Below are positions 21,918 to 32,444 of a stretch of DNA of 64,000 bases, in pieces. The number at the start of each line of letters is the position of its first letter. Positions within the stretch are counted from its first letter, which is position 1. This stretch comes from Narthecium ossifragum. Its lineage: Eukaryota > Streptophyta > Magnoliopsida > Dioscoreales > Nartheciaceae. The translations under genes were made by a program, and so were the position numbers. The notes under the pieces were generated by a model. The model had not been told where the DNA came from, ran no database searches, and saw only the letters and a list, made by a program, of their open reading frames with translations. The stretch covers positions 21,769,274 to 21,833,273 of the forward strand of contig OY986970.1 of the NCBI GenBank assembly GCA_963920575.1, read 5' to 3'.

Positions 21918-23621
21918 CCATCGAGCTCGGAGCCTCCGAGCTCGATGTCAGAGAAGAGGGGAGCCGGAGTCGGAGGGGAGGAGAGAGAGAGAGGTCGGCG
22001 TTGACAGAGAGAGAGGTCGGCTTTGACAGAGAGAGAGGTCGAGCTGGCGGGGGACGAGCTCGAGACCAGGGGGCTGAGACGGCTCGGTAGGCGGGGGATG
22101 AGCTTGGGACGGCAGAGGGGCGGTCGGGGACGACCTTGAGACGCTCGGATGGAAGAGATGAGGATTGAGAGAGTGGGAAAGGAGAGAGGAGAGAGTGGAT
22201 GGAGGGAGAGAGAGATCGGCTGGAGATATAGTGGGAGAGGGAGGGAGAGAGAGAGAGAGAGGCTAAAGAGGGAGTGGATGGAGAGAGGGGGCGGAAGAGA
22301 GAGAGAGAGAGAGCGGGGGGGGGCAGAAGAGAGAGAGAAAGAGAGTGGGGGCTGAAGAGAGAGAGAGTTGATGGAGAGAGGGGACGGAAGAGAGAGAGAG
22401 AGAGGGGGGGCGGAAGAGAGAGGGAGAGAAGATCAGGTGAGAGAGAGTCAATGGAGAGAGAGAGAGCGGGGGGGAAGAGAGAGAGTGGATGGAGGGGGGG
22501 AAGAGAGAGAGAGAGAGGGGCTGAAGAGAGAGAGCGGTGGGGAGGGGTAGAGAGAGTGGATGGAGAGAGGGGGCGGGAGAGAGCGGGGGGGCGGGAGAGA
22601 GAGAGAGGGGGGTGGAAGAGAGAGAGAGAGAGTGCGGGGCGGAAGAGAGAGAGAGAAGATCAGGTGAGAGAGAAAGAGTCGATGGAGAGAGAAAGATGGG
22701 TGGAGAGAGAGAAGACCATGTGGAGAGAAAAAGATGGGTGGAGAGAAAGATCGGATGGAGAGAGTAATGAATTCATAGGTTAAGTAAAGAATTTCTCGCA
22801 TAAGTATGGAATTCGTAGGCCAAGTAAGAGTAAGGAATTCCTTACTATTACATAGCCTATGAATTCCCTACTTATGCGAGGAATTCCTTACTTAAGCTAT
22901 AAATTCCTTACTCTTACTTAGCTTATGAATTTCTTAATTACTTATCCTATGAATTCCCTACTTATGCGAGAAATTCCTTACATAGCCTATGAATTCCTCG
23001 CATAAGTAAGAATTTCCTCGCATGAGTAAGGAATTCATATGACAATTGCTCTCTCTCCACCCGATCTCTCTCTCTCCACCTGGTCTTCTCTCTCTCCACC
23101 TGGTCTTCTCTCTCTCCACCCATCTTTCTCTCTCTCCTCCGCCCCCCGCTCTCTCTCTCTCTCTCTCTTCCGCCCCCTCTCTCCATCCATTCTCTCTTCC
23201 ACCCCCTCTCTCTCTCCCTCCCTCTCTTTCCCACTATCTCTCCGGCCGATCTCTCTCTCCCTCCATCCACTCTCTCCTCTCTCCTTTCCCACTCTCTCTC
23301 CATCCTCATCTCTTCCATCCGAGCGTCTCGAGGTCGTCCTCGGCCGCCCCTTTGCCGTCCCAAGCTCGTCCCCCGCCTATCGAGCCGTCTCAACCCCCTA
23401 GTCTCGAGCTCTTCCCCCTTGCCCCTCCGCCGTCTCGAGCGTACCCCGCCTACCGAGCCATCTCCGTCCTCTGGTCTCGAACTCATCCCCCGCCGGTTCG
23501 ACCTCTCTCTCTCCGTCAACACCGACCTCTCTCTCTCTCTCTCTCTCTCTCTCCTCCCCTCCGACTCCGGCTCCCCTCTTCTCCGACATCGAGCTCGGAG
23601 GTGCCTGCCTGGAGCTCGGAG
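21918..23621. repeat. Core of the foldback MULE: GA-rich arm, AT centre, CT-rich arm
   Basis: 21960-22790 is a purine-rich (GA)n-like arm and 23040-23590 its pyrimidine-rich complement. Around 22780-23040 are several GAATTCCTTAC / GTAAGGAATTC alternations that form the turn. Long open frames here are low-complexity artefacts. Confidence 0.7.
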
Positions 23622-25989
23622 TGTGAGGACCCGTCCCTCTACTCCTGGGTCGACCGGCTGGGTCGAGCCCGTGGCTCGTTTGTTTGTTTGCGTCGAGCGC
23701 GCGATCTGGTGGATCGCATTGTTTCTTGGACCACAAGGGCAATTTGGTAAATTGCGTCTTGTCGGTTTGTTTCACACCCGCGTGTGCACACACAGCCTCT
23801 GATTGATTTTTGTGTTTGATTAGATTCATTAAGGGGTTTTTTTTTTGACCTGTTCGGATCGATCCAAATGTTTTGGATCGATCCAGCCCGTCTTGGATCG
23901 ATCTGACTTGGTGTTGGATCGATCCGGACTGTAGCAGGTCGGTGTCTTCCTTTGCGAGGACGGGTGCCGTTGGCCGTCGCTCTCTCCTGTCAGAAGGGGA
24001 GGACTTTCCCTCCCCTCCTTCCCCTTTTCCCCACCTTCCCCGGCTTTCCCCTTCCCTTTTCCTTCCTCTTCTTCCCTTCTTCTTCTTCTTTCTTCTTCCT
24101 TCTTTCTTCTTCTTCTTCCGCGGGCTCTATTTCCCCTATTCTGGTAGCTGCTTCTTCTCCTCCGTTCTCCCTCCTTCGGCCACCGTTTTGGGTGTTCCAA
24201 GACTTGTTGGATTCGTGGCGATGAGAGGAAGATCCCTGGTGTGATTTGAAGCCTTGTTGATGACTGGTTTGCGAGGGATCAACTGAGGAGTGCGTTTCCG
24301 GTAGGTGTTCTACCTACGTGAGTTAGTTTATTGGTTTCTCTTAATTTAGCTGGTAGATCTTGTAGTTCTTTGTGTTGTTGGCTTCCTCTTGCTTAGCATA
24401 ATTTTTGTTATAAGTTTCATGAACTTTGGTTGAGATTTTAGTAGGATTTATGCATGATTAATCTCGGATTTTCCGGTTTCTGCTGTTCTTGAAGAACAGT
24501 CGGCTTGCGGCGAGTTTTTCGGCCATTACGTGCATGAGCTTGGGTTGTGATGAACAAGAGTTGTAGATCTTTGAATCTACGCTCCAACCCAACTGATTTC
24601 ATAATTTTCGCATTTTCTTATGAATTGTTATGATTTTCGCACTGGCGGGCTGCGTTGCAGCAAAGAGGTGGTAAGTTAGTTCGATTAGCAGTTTTGATTA
24701 GTGTTTTTCCGTTAATCTAACCGTTGGATGTTTATGGATTTTGGATATGTTGATCCTGGAATGTAGACTACTGGTGACTAAGTTAGATCTCGTATCCGAC
24801 CTCGTTTCGATGTCGGATCGACGGGGTCAATTAGCCTCTAGTAGAGAACTTTTGGTGTTTTAAATATAATATTATATGTCGGATTATAATATTATATTTT
24901 TACTGTTCATCATCGTTTTCGGGGTTGCTTCCCGTTGCAGGAGTCCGCGGTTGACGGTTGTGATACCGTCGTAATGCCGGGACCCGCTGCGGATCGGCTG
25001 GCAGCGGTTGGTAATACCGCTGCAGCGATCCGGTTGACTTATATGATGCCTTATCATAGTGTTGCATGTCTATCTCCTGTTTGTGTATGTTCATAGCATG
25101 CATTGTTGATTTGTACATTAGTTGCATGGTTAGGGCGTGGGTGATCTGTGGGTCGCCGTCCCGAGGCTGGCGCTCGGATTTAGCTCTAGGACCGGAGTTG
25201 GGTAGTTTGGACCCGGTTCGAATTGTGGTATCCAGTCAAACTTGATGATAGGCTTAGATGACTGGTACACCTGTTGCTTGATGATTATAGAGGTCGTGTC
25301 GGCCTTGAGTAGGATGCTAAGGTGTAGCCGGTGTTCCACTGTGACGGCTCTTGAGTAGAGGAGTTACCTACTTAGCGGTGTCATTTCCCGCCAGCAGTGT
25401 TCACGTTGTCCTGCTTGTGAGTCAGCAGTGTTTGTTCCTGCTTACTGAGTGCTGCTCCTGGGCCTTAGGGACACGCGGTGGGGTTATGGAACCCCTGTAT
25501 ACACCCAGGTCTTACTTGAGGGCGGCACTGTTGCGTTTCCCTCTTCCTTCTGTGTGTCGTAGTGTAGAACCCTGCTGAGCTTAGTGCTCACTCCTACCCG
25601 AGCTGTGTTTGCAGGTGCAGGCGTTCGCTCCTCTTTGGTGGCCCCTACCGGGCAGTTGGTCGGCGGTACGGCGGCGCCAGACGGAGTCTGAGAGGTGGTG
25701 ATCTTTTACAGTTTTTAAACCTTGGTTAGTTAGTCTCCTACGGGAGTATAAATGTTGTATTTGAATCTTCCCCTCTCCGAGGATATGCATATTAAATTCA
25801 CTTGGGTTTTGTAATCTGAGGTTCGAGGTTTGTAATTTAATTATGTCTTTTTAAATTATGGGTGTTTTGATGAATTGTCAGGGAGACCATAGGTTAGAGG
25901 GAACCCTCGCCAATCTATTTTCTGTGGTTTGTTAGGTTTCGGTTCGCGTCGCCCGGCCCGGTTGGGCTTTCGCGGGTCGGGGCGCGACA
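23622..25989 (+). mobile_element. Solo LTR X2 (same family type as X1), plus orientation
   Basis: Ends are TGTGAGGACCCGTCCC and GGGGCGCGACA. Flanks are CGGAG (23617-23621) and CTGAG (25990-25994), a 5-bp TSD with one mismatch. It matches X1 in the opposite strand, including the AGCTCAGTAGGGTTCTAC-type block. A cluster of GGATCGATCC palindromes lies at 23867-23930. No internal domain is present. Confidence 0.85.
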
Positions 25990-26086
25990 CTGAGGCTCCG
26001 AGCTCGATGGCTCCCACCCGTCCCCCCCTTTCGGCCCTTCCTCTCCCGACTCGTCCTCCTCCCTCCCCGGTCCCCTCCACGATGGC

Positions 26087-26222
26087 ATGCTCGTCCTCTC
26101 CCTCGCCGAGTCCGAGACTATCCTCACCCCCCTCATCGTCGCTCTCTCCTCGAGTGCCCCCAAGATCGCCTACCTCCGCGGCGAGGCCGACCCCTCTGGC
26201 GGACCTGACTCGCTCCTCCTCC
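26087..26222 (+). pseudogene. BIG-like ARF-GEF fragment, right arm
   Basis: This is the inverted partner of 17549-17753. It reads MLVLSLAESETILTPLIVAL and then APKIAYLRGEADPSGG. The segment between KIAY and LRGEA in the left arm is missing here, a 45-bp in-frame deletion, so the arms have diverged by indels as well as substitutions. Confidence 0.55.
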
Positions 26223-26305
26223 GGCTCCGGCTCCGTCGCCTCCTCTTCTCCGGCTCCTCTGTTTCTCATGCTCTCTCCTTTGTTTCTCTCTCTCTTTGAC
26301 TCCTC

Positions 26306-26512
26306 GATGGCATTATCCCATCAGAAATCGGCAACCTCCATGAGCTCAACTTAGGCTACTTCAACAGCTACGAAGGTGGGATCCCGCCGGAGCTTGGTAA
26401 CCTAACCCGCCTCGTCCAGGTTGACATGGCTAACTGCGGGCTTTCAGGAGAGATCCCATCGGAGATCGGCCAGATAGAGAACCTCGACACTCTGTTTTTG
26501 TTCTACAGGTGA
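26306..26512 (+). pseudogene. LRR receptor-kinase fragment (BAM/CLV1-like), right arm
   Basis: Reads DGIIPSEIGNLHELNLGYF, then FNSYEGGIPPELGNLTRLV and DMANCGLSGEIPSEIGQIEN, with a TGA after LFLFYR. It is the inverted copy of 17216-17425 and is slightly closer to an intact LRR (PSEIGNL versus PPKIGNL). The stop lies where the sequence leaves the captured segment. Confidence 0.75.
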
Positions 26513-26838
26513 ACAGTATCTCCTAAGTAATAACTAATAACTAAAGATTCCTAACTAATAACCAAGGATTCCTTGAAATTGACAAAGATTCCTCATTTAT
26601 GGAAGAATAAAGTTGATAGACCTATGTTAGGTGGCATTAAGGAATTCTTCGCATAAGTAAGGAATTTTCTCCTTTCTCTCTCTCATACTTGTGTCAGGTG
26701 GCATTAAATGATGAGAGAGAGTTGACAAGGGGTATTTTTATCTTGAATTTATGAACTTGACATGTTTAGTAAAGAACCACAAAAGTGCCATTCGATTAAC
26801 AAATCAAAAGACAAGTGGATTTAAAAAGAAAATAATAC

Positions 26839-28658
26839 CCCATCTGGTTATATATATTTAAATTGTTATAATTCATAAGTTCTGGTGACGTGTCAAGACA
26901 TGTTTTAAAGAATTAAATACACCTCTTTCCACATATATTATAATTAATTTACTTTTCTTTGACAATGAATTTTACAAGTCAAACAATATCATATATTCAT
27001 GTCCCCGGGACTATGAGGTCATGTTAAAATACCCCTATAGCCACCATTTTTAACTTTGCATTTAAGCATTGGGAATCATTAGTTTACAAATTATCATCCC
27101 TGTCAAAGAACAAAAGCTCTTAATCCAAAATATAAGGGAGCTAATATAATAAACTATGCGGGCTCCTAACCACCACCCCTAATACTCTCCTCTCTCTCTC
27201 CTAACCATCCGATAATCATCTAATAATCAATTAAATAAGGAATAGTCATCTGACACGTAGTATGTCACGTATATATATGCGATCAAGTAATCATTTACCA
27301 CGTGTGTGTATAGATTATGTGACTCATAATCCAGCTTAATTTATATAATAGACAGTCACAAAAGGTAAGTGGAACAAGCATCTTAGCCGTCTAATCTGGA
27401 ATTTTAAATCAGCAACAAACAACAAATTCACGTTGCTCCACAGCAGCTTACGTCGAATGGCATATGTTTAATATATAAATCACAGTCAGTAGCTCAATAA
27501 AGAAATAATTTCATTAAGATAAAAATATCCTTTATGTGATAAGCTCAATAGCAGCCATACTTTCTTGTTATATTTTTATTGCAGGTCCAATGGAAAGTTG
27601 CACCAAATTCATTTCTATCCCAAACACAGCTGGCTCCATGTCATATCGATCGTAGAACATTCTAGAACATCTTCTATGAGCAGTGTGTAAAGACAAGTTC
27701 GTGGTTGAAAAGAATGGTCTCAGTGAGACTTAAGTCTCACCAATTTGACGTAGTACGACACCGGGTCAACCCAGTTGGATCCAAATCAGAAATTTACGTG
27801 TCATCAGCGGCATAAATTTAGCTGATTCATTTAAGATCCACCACATTCCCACCTGACTCGGTGGAAAACAAGGGAATTTATGGTGAGATTCAGGAAGGTC
27901 GAACCATAATTTGGAATATCCCATGAAGATTCGCCGTATCACATGAACTAGATGCCATTGGAGCATCTGTTTTCTAAATGCTTGAATTTTACTAATCAAA
28001 TATGAATCTTTATTTGCGAGTCGCGTTTGGACTTGGTAAATCAATTTTAGAAATATTTCAGCATCACTTTATTTTTCCTTCTCTTGCTTATAGCTGAGTG
28101 TCAAAGATCTCTGATTTCAAACCAAATGCTCAAACCACTAAAAATCCACGTCTCAGTGGTTGAGTAGTTGGTTTGATAATATGTGCGTGTTTTTCTTTTC
28201 TACGCTCTTGTTTTTTTGAATTCTATTTTTATTTTCTATTTTGTAATTTCTAGAAGACACGTGTGGTTTGAAAAGCTAAAAGCTATTTTTCTTAAAACAA
28301 AAAAGAGTAAAAATGACAACCGTGTATTTTTAAATTGTGTACTATTTTAAGAAAACAAGGTTCCTGTTTTTCAGAAATTCTTTCAAAAGATATGTATCAA
28401 ACGCATTTTCAACACTGTTTTATTTTTTAGGACAATAAAAATAGAAAACAACTAGACCAAACAGCACTCCGACCTCCATAGTGGACACAAGTTTGATTGC
28501 GGACTCTTAGACTTAAGTCAGATGAATCAATTATGATTTATATGCGATTATTTTGTCAAACATAACAATTAGAGAAAGAAGCCAATAACAGAAAGTCACT
28601 CCCACCTCCCAAAAAAAAAACATAAGAGTCGATTATAAATTCAACTCTTATATATATA
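26839..28658. other. Spacer without a recognised gene
   Basis: AT-rich and unique-looking. A 93-codon minus-strand frame at 27766-28044 has no recognised family. A GCAG acceptor-like site at 27580-27585 has no partner. 28118-28178 forms an imperfect hairpin (CAAACCAA...CAAACCACT with AGTGGTTGAGTAGTTGGTTTG) whose CTCAGTGGTTGAG core resembles a tRNA A box, so a decayed SINE is possible; no B box is seen. Confidence 0.35.
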
Positions 28659-29329
28659 CTAGGGAATGTCCGTGCCTACGTCACGGATATATAGAGTTTT
28701 TTCAAAAAATTTCGGTAGAACCTCACCTGTACCAAGGCAAACCTTATAAGTGCAACATTATTCCTCAAATACAATATTATCCCTCACAAACTTTGTCCTC
28801 GGGGCAAACCTTGTCCCCACAAACTTTACAAACCATAGTATCCTCAAATACAACATTATCCCTCACAAACCACAACTTCAAAGAAAAAACAAAAATATAG
28901 ATATTCTAATTTCACAATAATCCAACTCCAGGGCTAGCAAAATCTAACCGTTGGTTTTCTCTCTTTTTAACTCTAGCTCCAAGCATTCCCACAACACCAC
29001 CACCACTTCATTGATGCGTGGCCCTGGATCAGAAAATCCAACAGTTAGATGATTACCATCATCAATCCAAAATCTTAACAGAATAAGCTTTGATAACATG
29101 TAAAAATCTAGTTCTCTAGGGATAACTTATTCCTAAGACAGCCAATATGCCGAAGTTACCTAAGAAACATGTATGTAAAAGAGATACCCGCAAGCATAAA
29201 GAAAAGTAAAGTTTCACTATAGTAGTTGATACCAATATGTCCAACTTTGGTTCATTTTGTTTCAAGTCACAACTTGCCGAAGTTACCTAAGTGATTCATG
29301 GTACTCTAAAAACATGTATGTAAAAGAGA

Positions 29330-29809
29330 TTAAGAAAGCTCTAAATTGCCAGATTTATCTCCATTTAAAATTAGAGCCTCAATTATGCGCGAAGCACATC
29401 TCACAACCATCAATCGTGTGCCATTGCAAAGTCCATCATTTGGCACTATATTCCTCAACAACATTACTGGGCAGCCAACTTTCAACTTTAACTTAAACAA
29501 CGGTAATCCAACATGATTCAATGAGTTTAAATACTCATTTGGATACCGATTAGCTATGGTAGAATCAAGTTCATCTTGTGAAATTTTGTCAGCTGCAAAA
29601 TAAGTAATTGTCTCTCCAGGAAAAGCATTTAACACATATGTATTGATGGAAGTTACATCATTATTACATGCAGAAAGAATTGTGCGCTCAGTCAAGAAAG
29701 TTGGAGTCACCGTCCCCACAATATCGAGTTGTGGATAAATCGTATAAAGCAGCTCACGTAAATTTTGACACCTATGGATTGTTGATGGAAGCACTATTAG
29801 CATATGCAA
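29330..29809 (-). pseudogene. Helitron helicase (PIF1-like) C-terminal fragment
   Basis: Part of the SF1B helicase of plant RepHel proteins, which unwinds DNA during rolling-circle transposition. Visible blocks in order are [53 protein letters not shown] and [23 protein letters not shown]. The final helicase motif expected after GTRL (the IN-KSQGQ region) is missing. The frame instead runs SGNLELS and stops at the start of the shared 3' module. Rep and the helicase ATP-binding motifs are absent, so it is non-functional. Confidence 0.88.
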
Positions 29810-30215
29810 GTTTATTTAACATATCAACATTATCAAGTGATGGGATAAATTGTAGGATTAAGAGAAGATTATTAATATAATATAATATAATATTTGACCA
29901 TGACTCTTGCCGAGCACTATTAGCATATGCAAGTTTTATTGAAGCCAGTTTTGAATCTTCTGACTATCCCATCACTTGATAAAGTAACTGGCAGTTTTTA
30001 TCAAGAGTGATATGTTGCTCTAAAATTAATCCTATAATAGTTCTTATATTAAATATTTTAGAACTATTATATAAGAAAAATAGTCAAAGTCTTCATCATT
30101 TGACAAACCTTATCCCAATAAACCACACAAATAATTCTAAAATTAAAACATTGTCTCACAAACCACATTTCAAAGAAAACAAAAAAAACAAAAATTCTGA
30201 TTTCACTTAATATAT
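29785..30215. repeat. Partial second copies of Helitron segments
   Basis: GCACTATTAGCATATGCAAG occurs at about 29790 and 29917. AAACCACATTTCAAAGAAAAC near 30158 repeats part of the 3' module seen near 28868. This looks like a rearranged or nested Helitron 3' piece inside Helitron 2. Confidence 0.5.
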
Positions 30216-30770
30216 GAACTTCTCCGTAGCATTCATGGATGTCAGTGAGGTGATTTGCAGGGGGGAAAAACTAAAGAGATACAATGTAACTAAAGAGGTA
30301 CAAAGCTGCGGAATTCTTAATAGTTAGAATGAAGCCGCAAGTGGAGGAGTTGCCATTAGAACTGCTTGACGGAGAAGCTCTGGCTGAAGGACCAGCAGGA
30401 CGGCGCAACATTCATGGACGTCACAGTACGTTGATTGCAGGTGGTGACCTGGAATGAGAGGGACTGGCCGTCGAGGCAGCTATTGGTCTGCCAATTGCGG
30501 CTCATCGACTGTCAATCGGTTTTTGAGCCCTTTATCAACACTGCAGTAAGAAATATGATACCTTGTGAAATATCTCCATCTGAAGAATGATAGGAACTCT
30601 ATGCAAGAAAAACATCACAATGCGATTAGAACAAATATTGCAAATACTTTGGAATACTTTGGAATAAACTAATTCATGGTTTGCAAATACTTTGGAATCC
30701 TAAACTGATCCAAGGGATAAGAACACATATTGCAGAAGTACGTTACATGTTTCAAGTGTATTAACTAAAA

Positions 30771-31846
30771 GGTTGCGTCTATTGACACCGTCCAAATGAC
30801 TAACGACACCGCCCACTTTTTGATTTTCCTAAACTACCCTTGTCTGTTCGGATATAAAAAGTCGAACATATAGTTAATGTTCGGTTTTTAAAAATCGACT
30901 TAGTGTTCGGGTTTTAAAAATCGAATGTGTGCTTAATGTTTGGTTTTTAAAAATCGAACTTGTCTTCAAAAAAAGGACACCGCCCGGCGAGATCTTCTTC
31001 AGGGGCTTTCCTCATCTTCCCCGAACGGGGCAGGGTTCTACACAAAGCTGGAAAGACGCGTGCAGGAGACTAGATCAACGTGGGACGGCCGGAGAAGAGC
31101 ACCTCGCAGTCAGGGAAGAGAGCACCGTGGGAGAAGACCGGAGCAGGAGTAGAGCTCACCATCAACCAGAGAAACCCAGATCGGAGAAGACCATGATCTG
31201 GCTTGGAAGCGTTGTCGGAGAAGAGCTTGCTGATCTAGGCTAGAGAGGACTTGCCGCCGGACGAGAGAAGCGCGTCGTCACCGGAGAAGAAAGAGACGAG
31301 GCCTCGCCGGAGTCCTTGACTTGCCGCGGAAGAAGGTTGAGGCTGCCGAAGAAGAGCTCGTGGTGGCCTGCCACCAAAGAAGAGATTTGCGTCGCCGAAG
31401 AGCACCTCGCGGCCTAATGAAGGAGCCCCCGAAGAAGAAGAAGAGCCACCGTCGTCCGAAGAAAAAGATCCTCAGGACTCGATGAAGTAGGCTGGAACAG
31501 AGGGAAGCAGGGGAAGCGTCGCCCTTCGAAGCCGCTGGAGACTAGGGACCGCCGTTCACCAAGATCTGGTGGCGTGCCCCGTCGCTGGACCGTCGGGGAA
31601 GATGAGGAAAGCCGCTGAAGAAGATCTCGCCGGGCGGTGTCCTTTTTTTGAAGACAAGTTCAATTTTTAAAAACCAAACATTAAGCACACATTCGATTTT
31701 TAAAACCCGAATACTAAGTCGATTTTTAAAAACCGAACATTAACTATATGTTCGACTTTTTATATCCGAACAGATAAGGGTAGTTTAGGAAAATAAAAAA
31801 GTGGGCGGTGTCCTTAGTCATTTGGGCGGTGTCAATAGACGCACCC
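30771..31846. mobile_element. Pack-MULE-like element with 250-bp TIRs and 9-bp TSD
   Basis: Ends are GGTTGCGTCTATTGACACCG and its near-perfect complement. The inverted arms run to about 31021 and from about 31597 and differ at only a few positions, suggesting recent insertion. Flanks TAACTAAAA at 30762-30770 and 31847-31855 are an exact 9-bp TSD. The GC-rich interior repeats CCGGAGAAGA motifs; its ORF (30929-31243) has no recognised family. Confidence 0.9.
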
Positions 31847-32178
31847 TAACTAAAAACATAGGCAAGGGAATATTGAAAATGTGTTCTACCTTTTAATATC
31901 AAAAACATGAAAACAGACTGAATCTGGAAATTGTTAATCATAGCAAGTTTTTGACCAAAATAATAGGTACGCTAATACATCCAGATAATTGTAGGTTCTC
32001 GAGCATGTTAAATCACAGCAAGTTCTTCCTACACTTACATATATGTTTTCAATTATATAATTAGTTGAAAACATCAGTAGTCTAGTGCATCAAGTTTTGT
32101 ATTGACCAAAGCTAATTGCAGTTTTCAGAAAGTGGCTTCTATATCATCTTAGAAGGACCTGATTGTGTATGACTTACA

Positions 32179-32444
32179 TGTTATAGGCATAAAAAAATAT
32201 AGAGAGAACCGGATTACATCATAGAAGGACAACAAATAGAAACAACATTCACATGTGTCATATATATATTATTCAAAAAGTGATCCCAGTAGTCCTGATT
32301 TTAGACACAAATGTTATAGGCATTAAAAAATATAGAGAGAACCGGATTACATCATAGAAGGACAACAAATAGAAACAACATTCACATGTGCCATATATAT
32401 ATTATTCAAAAAGTGATCCCAGTAGTCCTGATTTTAGACACACA
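32179..32444. repeat. Tandem duplication, two 133-bp units
   Basis: TTATAGGCAT at 32181 recurs at 32314, and the following bases match nearly perfectly through GTCCTGATTTTAGACACA. A young local duplication inside Helitron 2, with no coding role seen. The rest of 31856-33590 shows no gene. Confidence 0.85.

Larger units (their letters stand above)
16884..26838. mobile_element. Giant foldback MULE with captured gene pieces, split by three solo LTRs
   Basis: The outer ends GTATTATTTT (16884) and its complement (26838) begin long inverted arms. Outside them lie CCCATCTAG (16875-16883) and CCCATCTGG (26839-26847), a 9-bp TSD with one mismatch, as expected for Mutator-like elements. The arms match through the same gene fragments and through GA/CT-rich stretches to a centre near 22890. 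Removing the LTRs at 17768-20177, 20209-21912 and 23622-25989 (plus their 5-bp TSDs) leaves about 3.45 kb. No transposase is present, so it is non-autonomous. Arms of more than 1.5 kb make it a foldback type. Confidence 0.8.

Noticed and set aside
22149..22783. Glu/Arg-rich frames in the foldback core
   Set aside because: Pure (GA)n composition; the partner arm gives Ser/Leu/Pro frames of the same kind.
28118..28178. tRNA gene or SINE
   Set aside because: Only an A-box-like core and a hairpin; no B box, no full cloverleaf and no TSD.
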